A DNA stretch of 64,000 nucleotides from Furcasterigmium furcatum (Eukaryota; Ascomycota; Sordariomycetes; Glomerellales; Plectosphaerellaceae), in assembly GCA_001599815.1 (NCBI GenBank), contig BCIA01000005.1, forward strand, positions 1,963,088-2,027,087, written 5' to 3'. A program made the position numbers and the translations under genes. The notes beneath the pieces were generated by a model. That model ran no database searches. It saw nothing but the letters and a program-made list of their open reading frames with translations, and was not told the DNA's origin. Shown here piece by piece: positions 10,346-20,078 of the stretch (its first letter is position 1; each line of letters opens with the position of its first letter).

Positions 10346-12004
10346 ATGTCCTCCTCGGGCACATCCCTCGCCCGCTCTCGATCCCTCCGAAAGCCCGCAG
10401 CCGGCACGAGCACCGATCTCTCCCAGAAGCCGCCCGTTGCCTCGACAACGTCAGCAGCGAGCCGAAACATCTCACCGAGTCGACTCCCCGCGCCGAAACC
10501 TTCGAGCCGCATCCCGTCACCGAGCGATGCAGGCCCTTCAGTTGCCACGTCCACAACGGCGTCCTTCCTCAAGAGGAGCCGACCGGTGACCGGAGGCGGT
10601 GTAACCCGCAGCGGCAGCATCTCCAGACCTCACGCGACAGCATCACAACCCAAGACCCAAGACCAGGCACCGGCACTGCAGCCGCCGACTAAGAGCCGGT
10701 ATCCGCCCAATGCCTCGACGTCAGGGGGAATCGGCGCCGCAAGCGCCGGCGTGAAGCGGCCGACCTCGTCGGGTGGGCTTCCCTCGCAGAACAAGACGAA
10801 AACCGGACCCCCAGGAGGCTTCGGCCACTCGCGCGCAAAGAGCACGACGACGGCGACAATATCCTCCCGAGGGCTCTCCAACGCCCCAGTCCTCCGCCCT
10901 CCATCCCAGACATCATCAGCAGCAGCAGCCACAACAACCACGGCGACCAAGCAGCGCTCAACCTCCATCCACGCCGGCCGGCCCCCCTCCGCAACCGAGC
11001 GCCTCTACCCAAAGCCCGCCGCGCCAACATCACGAACAGCCTCAACCACAACAACAGCCCCCCGCTCCCTCGCCGACACCAAACCCGCTCTCGCCCGCGA
11101 CGCCCCCTCCCTGCGCCCGAAGCCAGCCTTCTCGACACACCAACAACACTTCTCCCCCCTCCGCCGTGCAGGCCCCAAACCCCTAACGGCAGCCTACCTC
11201 GCGCCCCCCTCCCCTTCAAAACTCCCCTCCAACATCGCCATCTCCGCCGAGACAGCCCGCCTCCAATCCTCCCTCCTCCAGCTCCACCTCCTCCACCGCT
11301 CCGCCCCCGAGGTCCAGTCGCAATGGCACGCCTCCGCCCACACGACCCTCTCCGCCCGCCACGCCGCCCTCGCAGCCCGCTCCCGCGCCCTCGCGGCCGA
11401 GGAATCCTCCCTCTCCGAATCCCTCAACACCGCCGCCCTCCACGCCTGGTACCCCGACCCCCGCGCCCTCGAGGCGAACATCCAGTCCCTCGACGCCCTC
11501 CTCTCCGCCCTCTGGAACCTCCACGCCCCCGGGGGCAAGTACGCCCGTATAGCACGCCACTTCGGCCGGTACGCCGACCGCCTCGCGGACGCGGAGCGCG
11601 CCCGGCGCGGCTTCGGTACGGACGCCGCCCTCCTCCTCGCCGCGGACGAGGGCGCATTCCTCGCCGGCCCGCTGGACGCCGAGTGGAGGGAGCAGGTCTC
11701 CCACCTGACTCGGCGGCTGGAGACGTGGGGCGCCCAGCTGGCGGAGATGGGGGACGTTCCCGGCACGGAAGAGGCGGTGGAGAAGTCGAGCCTGGCGCGG
11801 ATACTCGGGGCGTGCAGGGTCTTGGTCCGGGACATGCTGGGCGAGATGCGCGTGATGGAGGACATCGAGCGAAGGGCGGTGGAAAGGGAGAGGGTGTGGA
11901 TGCGGGAGATGAACCGCGAGGACGACGACGGCGCAGGTGGACGATTGCTTTCCGGACAACAACGAGATACCCAGAGGGCTGGCGCTGTATGGCGCACGGT
12001 TTGA
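10346..12004 (+). CDS. Low-complexity Ser/Thr/Pro/Arg-rich protein with C-terminal coiled coil, 552 aa
   Basis: A single open frame starts with MSSSGTSLARSRSLRKP. Residues 1-~290 are disordered, rich in Ser, Thr, Pro, Ala and basic residues, with repeated SR/SP/PSR motifs. From about 300 (SPSKLPSNIAISAETARLQ) the protein turns helical, with heptad-like stretches to the end and an internal conserved-looking part near WYPDPRALEANIQSLDALL. A basic disordered head plus coiled-coil tail is seen in microtubule- or spindle-associated proteins, including augmin-type subunits, but I cannot assign it. The last ~22 residues (from GAGGRLLSG) look unlike protein, whereas the +1 frame from 11937 reads DDCFPDNNEIPRGLALYGAR and stays open to 12137. 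The true C-terminus is therefore probably in that frame, via a one-base indel or a very short intron at 11894-11936. Confidence 0.75.
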   Translation: MSSSGTSLARSRSLRKPAAGTSTDLSQKPPVASTTSAASRNISPSRLPAPKPSSRIPSPSDAGPSVATSTTASFLKRSRPVTGGGVTRSGSISRPHATASQPKTQDQAPALQPPTKSRYPPNASTSGGIGAASAGVKRPTSSGGLPSQNKTKTGPPGGFGHSRAKSTTTATISSRGLSNAPVLRPPSQTSSAAAATTTTATKQRSTSIHAGRPPSATERLYPKPAAPTSRTASTTTTAPRSLADTKPALARDAPSLRPKPAFSTHQQHFSPLRRAGPKPLTAAYLAPPSPSKLPSNIAISAETARLQSSLLQLHLLHRSAPEVQSQWHASAHTTLSARHAALAARSRALAAEESSLSESLNTAALHAWYPDPRALEANIQSLDALLSALWNLHAPGGKYARIARHFGRYADRLADAERARRGFGTDAALLLAADEGAFLAGPLDAEWREQVSHLTRRLETWGAQLAEMGDVPGTEEAVEKSSLARILGACRVLVRDMLGEMRVMEDIERRAVERERVWMREMNREDDDGAGGRLLSGQQRDTQRAGAVWRTV

Positions 12005-12255
12005 GTTTCTACTTGAGAGCGTGGCATCGATCGAGGCTTGCAGGACAGCAGGACAATTCATGAATTCATTAGGACGGAGTCTCCTATGCATGCCGTCTGG
12101 CCCCGAACCATCCGTAGTTCTGTACCTTCCTTGGTAATAAATCACAGTAATGCTACAACAGCAGTCAATCTGATGCCTTTGCTTTCAACCCCGCAAAGCC
12201 ATGCTAAGCTAGCCCGTCTCCCCGGGATCCATCTGCGGGTGGCCCTGTCCAGGGC

Positions 12256-13959
12256 TCACTTCTCCTTGCTGCCGAACAGCCGACTCAGGAAGGTGCCGAT
12301 CCAGTCATAGAAAAGCACGCGGAGGAAGACGGGGAGCCACTCGCCGCCAGTGGCCTTCTTGTTCTCCATGGGCTGCGTCGTTTGCGCATCGCTGTCTTGG
12401 CTTGAGACCTGACCCTGGTTGTCCGATGTGGTCGGTTCGTCCGAGGGTCTCACGGGCTCATCGTCATCTGCTGAGTCGTCGAGTGCGTCCATCTCATCGG
12501 GTCGCTGAGGTTGCCCAGCCAGGCTACCCCTTTCCGCGGTCTCGGGGGTCGGTGTCTTGCCATGCTGTTTCGAAGGATCGGGCCCCGGGCCTGTTGGCTT
12601 GGGCGTATGAACTTCACTCTTGTCAGAAATCGTGGTTGATCCGGTCTCCAGGTTCCTTGCTAACTTTGACTTTGACCTTGTGCTTTTGAGGACCACGCCT
12701 TCGTCTTCGTCGCTGATGGGCGAAGCGAATAGTTCGGGGGTCACTTTGATCGCGGGGCTGGGCACGCTGACCATGGGCTGCGGCGGTTTCAGCAGGTCCT
12801 CCTGGTGTGGTGTCTCGGAGCCCTGTTCTTCGATTTCGTCGACTTGGTTGATGGGACGGCCTTTGGCGCCTTCTTCCGCTATCGAGGCCAGGGAGGTTAG
12901 GGACTTTGTGGATGTGACTGAGCTGTGAGATTTCTTTCTAGGAGCGTCAAGCTTCTTCGTAGTGAGTGGGCTGGAAGGGCCGGAGAAGTCGAGGACTTCT
13001 TCATCGATGCTGGTCCTTCGGGCGCTCATGATGGGGGAGACGGGGGACCCGAGGAAGTAAGTCTGGTCCTCGTTGCGACAGGTTTCCACCTTGCGCACGG
13101 CGTCAATGATCGACTTACGATCGGAGGGCCACCGCTCCAGGGAGGGATCGTTGAGGTCGTACTTGTCGAGATTGTAATCGACACTACCAGCGTGTTCTCG
13201 TTCTTCTATTGCGCTGCGAGGGGACTTCGGTTCGTCGTCGGGATATGTCACTTCTCCAAGACATTCGTGGGCAAAGAGTGGCGGGGCGTCGGCTTCGTCA
13301 AACTCGTCGAGCTCGTCCTCCAGTTCGCCGGGCCCATTTGAGGACGAGTGCTCGATTTGGATCTCGGGTGCTTTACCCTGAAAATGCATCAGCGTCAGCA
13401 CGGCGAAGCTAGGTGGGCTGTCGTACCTACCCTGTCCGGCTTCGCAGCGTCGAGCTTCTGGGCAGTGTCGGCGACCTCGGCAGCAGTATCAGAGACTTGT
13501 CCAATGGGGGTGGATGAGAGCCTCTGTCTTTCGTCCTGTTGCAGACGGGCGACGGGGTCAGGATTGGGCTTCAGCGTGGCGGACTTGAGCTCCGGTGACC
13601 TGACAGGAGCCGTCAAGACATTGTTGCGGTTGCCAGAATCGTCAGTGACTAGAGAGAAATGCATGTCAGAAAGTCGTCAAAAAAAGGGACAATGTTTCTC
13701 AAGAATACTCACCAATGGGCGCGGCTTCGTTCAGCACCCACCATTCGCCCTCTCCGACGCGGATCTTGTATTCGATCCGGGTACCAGGGGCCACGCGGAC
13801 GGTCTTGATGAAGACGTGATTGCCGTCCTCGTCGGTGGTGCAGTCCATCTCCTGGGGCTCCCACTGGGGGTCGGAAAATGTACCGGCGACGAAGAGAGGT
13901 GGCTGAGTGCCGCGCTTCTCGTACGTGATGGTGACGGGGATTTTGCTGTGGTCGTCCAT
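12256..13959 (-). CDS. CBM48 (AMPK-beta-type glycogen-binding) protein with hydrophobic C-terminal tail, 528 aa
   Basis: Three exons on the minus strand, 13713-13959, 13431-13648 and 12256-13377, give 528 residues. Residues ~7-95 form a carbohydrate-binding module 48: PVTITYEKRG, PLFVAGTFSDPQWEPQEM, VAPGTRIEYKIRVGEGEWWV and, across the first intron, DDSGNRNNVL. Paired aromatic residues and the NNV ending match the AMPK beta glycogen-binding domain, but no AMPK beta C-terminal domain follows. The middle is acidic and disordered, rich in Ser, Pro, Asp and Glu. The last ~30 residues (EWLPVFLRVLFYDWIGTFLS) are strongly hydrophobic/amphipathic and end in a basic RLFGSKEK. The layout suggests an adaptor that ties glycogen to a membrane or to autophagy machinery; that role is inferred. 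The start at 13959 directly precedes the module. Confidence 0.88.
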
Positions 13960-15846
13960 GTCTGCGGCTCTAGGGATTTAGGTGGTTCAAACGGAGCAGC
14001 GTCCAGGGGTGCGACAGGATGCCGCGAGAGGGCGGGATGCTACAGATGAGGTAGAGAGAGGCACGAGTGTCGTAGGAGGTGTGACGAGATGGGGTTGGGG
14101 TGGAAAGAGGATGAGAATGGGAGAGAGATGCGTGGAAGGACTCGAGGCCTAAGGTTCCGAGCGAGTTGGGATGTGCCGAGCGTCGTCAGGCAGGAGTGAC
14201 GCAGGAGCTCCTTCTTGCTTCACGGTAAGACCAGACTTGGACGGATGGGGTGTAGCATCAAATCAAATCAGGCCTCAGGGGTCAAGCGAGTCTGCTCTGC
14301 AGGGGGCAATAGCAGAGAGAGGGATGTAATGGCGGACAGGGTGGTCTGACTTTGACGAGAAAGAAGATGGTGAGCCAAGCAGCAGCAGCTCTCTGCCCAC
14401 GGTGGTTGAGTCGAGTCTCTCTTTGAGCTCGTCACATCTGCGGCTTTTCTGACGAAGGGACCTCGGAGGATCGACCGCCTTCTGGCTGCAGCTTGCAGGC
14501 GACTCCGTTCCCTCCCCCGCATTCCAGCAGAGGGAATAAGGCGCATCGAAGATGATGGGAGGCAAAACGGGCGTCATCATGTCACCTCCCTCCGCCTTTC
14601 TGCTGCTGCGTAACTTGGAGCTTGCGACGAGTACCTGCGTACCTCGGTACCTTTAGCCCCGGGCCTCCTCCAAAGATGGAGCTTGACCTGGAGCTGGCCG
14701 AAGCTTCCTGCCTCGATCCAGGTTCCTAGGACATGCCCATTGGCTGTCCGGCAACCTAAATCCCAGGTACCGGTACGCGGGCCCAACCGCGTCCCCGCAG
14801 TTGCATCATCAAGCCTGGAGCGTCCTCGATGGCCTGGTACCTCAGGGCAGTGCTCGGTTTAGGCTGCGCCGGAGGGCTCCAGCAGCCCCTGAAAAATCAG
14901 AGAAAAATCTGGGCTGCTGTCGGGCTTGAAACATGCTTTGCGGGGAATTTTTGGCCATATCTCGGGACATATGCAGCCAGGAAAAGCAATGCTCTGCTGG
15001 CTGGCGCCCAACTGCAGGGATGCCAGGCGGTACGGACAAGCAAAGCTAAGAATCCCCACTCGAGCATCTGGACCTGCCTCTAGCCTTGGCCGGGAACTTA
15101 TCTTATCCTCATCCCTGGACAGCGGCAAGAAACAAAGTCCATCAGCCGTCGACGTGTGTGATGAAGAGCGACAGTGGGATGATATCTGGCCAGGGGTGGA
15201 ATGCCAAAACTGCCACATACTGAGGGAGATTTGATCACGCTAGAGCATGATTTCTCTGAAAGGTAGGGGAAGACACACTCCATGACCAGCGACACCCTGA
15301 CTCTACATTGGTTTTGTTCAGCCAGGCTCAATCCAGAGATTCTCCAGCACTCCGAAGTGACGTTTGAAAGACAGTGATTACACAGTTTCCTGTCTACCTG
15401 ACTTGAGGCTCCCAATTGAGTTCGTGAAAAAGTCCTCTGAGCTCTCGCCTCGCTCACAGCACTCCAACAACACTATAGATATCAAGAAACCCATGCCGGT
15501 AATCCCGCCAAACGGAACGAACCGCCAGTCCAGCCCTTGTTTTTGGGCCAAAGATAATAACAAACATGATTCTCTGCAAGATCCACAGTCCAGTGACAAT
15601 CCAGCTTGCCCTTCGTACTCGAGATCCAAGTCGCCGGCGCACGGGCCATCATCTCTGGGGTTACGTCTTATCGCGATAAGGCGAGAACAAACAACGACCG
15701 TCATCCCCTCCATTTATTTCCCCGTGCAGTTGACAACCTCAGAATCAACCCAATTCTGCGCGCCATCGTCCCCGAAGCTCGACACCTTTCCTCCGCTGTC
15801 TCCTGCACCGCCGCTACTTCGAATAAGCTTGTATCGTACACCAAGG
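13960..15846. other. Divergent intergenic region between the CBM48 gene and IWR1
   Basis: About 1.9 kb with no credible coding frame on either strand. It must hold the leader and promoter of the CBM48 gene (minus, ATG at 13959) and of IWR1 (plus, ATG at 15847). The IWR1 leader near 15700-15840 is pyrimidine-rich. A GATAAG-type motif lies at about 15675. Nothing else is recognisable. Confidence 0.5.
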
Positions 15847-17393
15847 ATGGCTACCCTCCCCCGGGAGATCTACATCCAGCAGCGCAAGCGTCGCCATAAC
15901 GAGGTTGACGATGCGCCTGCCTTCCTCCGTACGCACCCTCACCAGGGTCTTTCAGTCTCGGCGCGGTGCTAACCTGTGCAGAAATCGACAATGACGATCC
16001 CATCTCCAAGCGCCGCATGAGCGGCAACTTTGTCTACAAGCGCCGGAGTCCCAAAGGACAGCCGCAGCTCGACACTCCCGTCGAGACGCGCAGCCCCCCG
16101 ACCGAGCTCGCACCGCCCGTGATCAAGACCAAGGATGCAGTTGTCGACGCACCTGCTCCGACCCGCGACGCCGAGAAAGATGGCTCACCCCCTCCACCAG
16201 CAGGTGGCCTCGAGGCCGCGACGAGGCCGATATTCCAGCCCCGCCGATTCCACATGTCCAGATCTCTCATGAACAAACAGGGGATCCAATCTTCCAAGTC
16301 CACCCCCCAAGGCATCACCAAGAAGCGCTACGCGACCGCGGTTTTCATCGAGAGGGGATCCAAAAGACTCCAGCAACTAGACCCCGATTCAATGTCCCAG
16401 TCCGGCGACCAGCTCCAACCCGACGTCGACATGAGCGACTCGTCCACCCGCAAGAAGCCCAGCACGAGGCGCCTCAAGCCCAAGACCGAGGACACAGACG
16501 TCGCAGCATCCGCCCCGTCCATTGTCCCCGCTGCCCCTGTCCCGGCCGAACGCAAGCCCCTCCCCGACGTCGCGCCCACCGGCGACCCCGACCAGCTCGC
16601 CGCCGAGATGGACCAGTGGGTCCTCCACGAGATCGGCCTCAACCTCAAGGAGATTAAGCAGTCCCCCGCCGGCGCCACGCCCAAGAAGAAGGCTCCCTCC
16701 AAGTTCAAGCCCAAGGTCCCCGCCATGCGCTTCGCCGAACGCCACCCCGAGCTGGCCGCCCGTCTCAACGCTGAGAAGAGCCAGCACGCGGCCGACACCG
16801 ACATGCGCGACGTGGATGTTGAGCTCTCCGACGACGACTACGAGATCGTCGTCTACGAGCTCGCGCCCACCGACGACCGCGCCGCCCTGGGAAGCATCCC
16901 TCCCGAGCAGATCGGTGTTCTCAAGTTCGACTCCCGCGAGGACATGGAGCTCTTCTACGGCAACGAGGACGACGACTCGGACTGGATGCCCGAGGATGAC
17001 GAGGACGAGAACGGTGAGACCCCAGCGCCCTGCCCTGAACCATCTCCTGCCTGCCTGCCTGCCCCTGTTTCCGAATCACCCCTTCACGCATCAAGTCACT
17101 AACACTCCCCAGCCGAGAACCACTACACGGCCGAGTACCCCGAGGAGCTCGACTCGGACGACTCGGAGTTCGACGGCAGGGCCACCACCCGCCGCCCCCG
17201 CGGGCCCTACGACGACGATGATGAGGAGGACGGCGACAACGTCGCGGCATACTACCGCGGCGAGTTCGAGGGCGACTACGCCGACGACGAGGACGACAAG
17301 TACATCGTCGAGGGCGACGACGAGAGCCGCGACCGCGACGACGTCTTCCAGGAGAACATCAGGCGGTACATCCGCCGCTACGGCTCGAACTGA
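15847..17393 (+). CDS. IWR1: RNA polymerase II nuclear import factor Iwr1, 464 aa
   Basis: Exons 15847-15928, 15982-17013 and 17113-17393 encode 464 residues. In yeast Iwr1 binds between the two largest subunits of assembled RNA polymerase II and carries it into the nucleus. The N-terminus (LPREIYIQQRKRRHNEVDD, then FVYKRR) has the basic import signal and the conserved start of fungal Iwr1 proteins. The acidic Iwr1 domain lies around residues 345-395: LKFDSREDMELFYGNEDD, DSDWMPEDD, then after the intron AENHYTAEYPEELDSDD. The rest is disordered and very acidic, ending DDVFQENIRRYIRRYGSN. The gene is convergent with the F-box gene downstream. Splice sites are canonical, and the second intron falls inside the domain. 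Confidence 0.9.
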
Positions 17394-18002
17394 GCCCTCT
17401 AGGCGTTTTGCTTCTTCGCGGGGGTGGACGTTTTGCTACGGCAGGTTCAAAGTGAATCAGAGAGGGCGGTGAACGTGAAGAGCCTTTCCAGGAGGAAGGA
17501 GCTCATTTGACGTATCGTCAAGAACCAAGGCGAAGATTTGTAGGATACCCTGTATTACAACATAGACCATAGACTCCAGCGAGACCTCGGCGGCATAGAT
17601 GGTCACGACATCACGAGAGCACCAAACACGTGTTCACGAACCCACCAAACGAGACGGCCACAGTAGCAGGGTCTGAGGAGTAACACATCAGTGATTGTCA
17701 TCGATATACAGGCCCTGGCCAACGTAGCCCAGCATGGTGCTGATCGCCCGGTGCAGTATCATAAACACCTGTGCCAAAGCTCCGTCCGTAATTCAGCCGT
17801 ACCATACCATGCCCGGTCCAAGCCCCCGAAACAGAAGGCAGCCGACCTGAGAATCCAAACAACCTGGAATGACCGACAATGCGACACGCAGTCTATATGT
17901 AAAAGGGGAGCCGCGCCACAAGCAGAGACCCTCCAGCCCAGCCCCGAAACGCCAGTGTAGTAGGAAAGAGTGCCATACATGATGCCAAAAGGCGGATGCA
18001 AA
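17394..18002. other. Convergent intergenic region (3' ends)
   Basis: About 600 bases between the stop codons of IWR1 (plus) and the F-box gene (minus). It should hold both polyadenylation regions. No coding frame or RNA gene is evident. Confidence 0.5.
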
Positions 18003-20078
18003 TCACATCAGGGCGCACGAGCCCAGCGTCCTCGCACGGCGGCGTCCGCCGTTCATGCCCTCCTCCTCGTTGGCGTGGAGCATCTGCGCCTCCCTCGCCC
18101 GCCTCCTTCGCCGCCGGTGGCCAGCACCGGTCGTGCCGGCTTCCTCGTTCGCCTGCATCCAGTCCGCCCAGCGTCTCTCGAGCCGGCTCGCCGATGGGAA
18201 GTCTCCGCGGAGCACGCGCTTGGTGTGCTCATCGACAGTCATCTGGAAGCCGTAGAAGCACTTGAGGCTGATAATCTCCGACGGGTAGGTGTGCTTGGCG
18301 ACGTCCAGCTTGGACTGCCGGACCTGGGCGTTGCGGAAGAGAACCTCCCGGATTCCCGTCCAAGTGACGTTCTGGCAATCGTAGACCACCACATGCAGCC
18401 CGACGTCGGGACGAGACTTGGGGCTCGTGTTGGGCTTGCTGCGGTTATAAACCATGCTCGCCGCCTCGGCAAGAGTCAGGTCGCTGATGCGGGTGTTGTC
18501 GAGGTCGATATTCTGAAGCCGAACGCAGTTTCTGATCACGGGGAGCATGCCCTGGTCTCCAAGGCCTTCGCAGTAGCTAAACGAGGCATGCTCGAGGAAG
18601 GGTGCACACGGCGCCTTGGCAAGATGCTCAGACAGCAACGTGTTGGTGAGCTCCGCGAGGTCCTCCAGCTCGAGATGTGTCAGGCGCGGGGTAGAGGCCA
18701 GAATAGGTTCCAATGCCGTGTCGGTTAACGCGGTGCAACCGGACAGCTGCAGCCCTTCCAGGTCTGGAGTCAGGTGCCCCAAAGCCCGTACGCCCGCGTT
18801 GGTGAGGCGGTTACACCGGCTGAGGTCGAGATGACGCCATTTGCGTTCTGGTACGACGGGAATGTTGGTCAAAATGTCGATCTCGGGGTCTTCGCCGTGG
18901 ACCATGATTTTGAGGGCGCGGTCGCTCAAATCGGCGCACCCGTTGAGGATCAAGCGCTCGAGGTTGTTGGTATTGAACAAGACCTCAGCCACCTCGAGAT
19001 TGTCGAAACCTCGGACTTCCCTAGCCCTCAAGTCCGTGAGCGCGGGGCAAGCCTTTACGACCGCCTTGACGCCCCTCGCATCCATGTGGGAGCACCACGA
19101 GACGTTGAACAGTTGCAGCTGCGGACACGACTCGGCAATGATTTTGCAGGTGATGTTGGTGACCGCGGTAAGTCCGGTGAGGTTGAGACAGGTGAGTTTC
19201 TCGTTTGAACGAAGTAGGCTGTGGAGGGTGCTCTTCTGGAAGTTCCTGCAGCCTTCGAGGGTGACGTTAAAGAGATTCCTGCATGCCTTGACAACTACCT
19301 CTGCCCTCTTGTAGTGTTCGACTTGTACGCAGCCTCGGAGGTTGAGGTCCTTGATAAACGGGCCGGCAGCCGCGATGATCTTGGCAAGTGACTCTGCAGG
19401 AATGTCCTGATAGAATTCGGAGGCGTCGAGGCTGGTCCACAGCTGGCCGTCAAAGCAGATCTTGTAAAATGTCTTGCTGACCCTGGAGGCGCGGACCAGT
19501 TCCTTGGGCTGCAGGTATGAGAAAACGTAGACCTTCAATTCATGGGGCATGTTTGACCAGAAATGAAAGTCCTTCTTGGGGATGGCCGGGTTGGCGACCT
19601 GGAGTTTGGTGGTAGCTCGAAGGTCGCTGGGCAGGCCTACGGACTGGGGACCGGTGCTGTACGGCGTAGTGAGCCCAGTGTCGATCCTTCGGACGGCCAC
19701 ACGGTCGTCGAGACCATCGTATGGAGTCTTGTCGCTGGATGGAGTGCCCGGGATGGAGCTCGAGGCGCTGTGGTAGTTGGAGCCGGAAGCCCCAGTTGGG
19801 AAATACGAATCGCTTCCATACCCTGTCCCGTGAGGGCCAGCGCTGGCGAGATTGACGCAAGAAAAGCTACCCGGGGCCCTCAAAGGGCTGCTGTGGGCTC
19901 TCGGACGGCCAGCCGTCATCTGGGCGAGAGAAGGCGAAGAAGAGATTCTTTGGAGTCCCCGGAGAAGCCTTTCGCGGGTCTTCTTCTTGAGGGACGCCTC
20001 TTGGATGGGCGGAGCCTGCTCGTCCACCACTTCCATGGGCGTGGACCCCACCGAGTTGAAGTCATGAACAGCGGCCAT
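18003..20078 (-). CDS. F-box protein with leucine-rich repeats, 691 aa
   Basis: An intron-free frame of 691 residues. Residues 1-170 are disordered and Ser-rich, with possible phospho-sites. An F-box spans ~173-218 (FWSNMPHELKVYVFSYLQ, then ELVRASRVSKTFYKICFD). About ten leucine-rich repeats of the cysteine-containing type follow from ~230 to ~530: LKDLNLRGC-like, VTLEGCRNF, LNLTGLTAVTN, LFNVSWCSHMDARG, LILNGCADLSDRALK, LDLSRCNRLTNAGVRALG, LQLSGCTALTD. The C-terminus (from ~640) has an arginine run and a second basic patch that could be a nuclear signal. It is expected to be the substrate receptor of an SCF ubiquitin ligase of the Grr1/Pof2/Amn1 general type; the substrate is unknown. The start at 20078 is the first ATG of a continuous frame. 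Confidence 0.9.
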   Translation of the reverse strand: MAAVHDFNSVGSTPMEVVDEQAPPIQEASLKKKTRERLLRGLQRISSSPSLAQMTAGRPRAHSSPLRAPGSFSCVNLASAGPHGTGYGSDSYFPTGASGSNYHSASSSIPGTPSSDKTPYDGLDDRVAVRRIDTGLTTPYSTGPQSVGLPSDLRATTKLQVANPAIPKKDFHFWSNMPHELKVYVFSYLQPKELVRASRVSKTFYKICFDGQLWTSLDASEFYQDIPAESLAKIIAAAGPFIKDLNLRGCVQVEHYKRAEVVVKACRNLFNVTLEGCRNFQKSTLHSLLRSNEKLTCLNLTGLTAVTNITCKIIAESCPQLQLFNVSWCSHMDARGVKAVVKACPALTDLRAREVRGFDNLEVAEVLFNTNNLERLILNGCADLSDRALKIMVHGEDPEIDILTNIPVVPERKWRHLDLSRCNRLTNAGVRALGHLTPDLEGLQLSGCTALTDTALEPILASTPRLTHLELEDLAELTNTLLSEHLAKAPCAPFLEHASFSYCEGLGDQGMLPVIRNCVRLQNIDLDNTRISDLTLAEAASMVYNRSKPNTSPKSRPDVGLHVVVYDCQNVTWTGIREVLFRNAQVRQSKLDVAKHTYPSEIISLKCFYGFQMTVDEHTKRVLRGDFPSASRLERRWADWMQANEEAGTTGAGHRRRRRRAREAQMLHANEEEGMNGGRRRARTLGSCALM

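Noticed and set aside
11216..12145. 309-codon frame antisense to the 10346 gene
   Set aside because: A shadow of GC-rich third-position codon use in the plus-strand gene; Gly/Val-rich with no motif.
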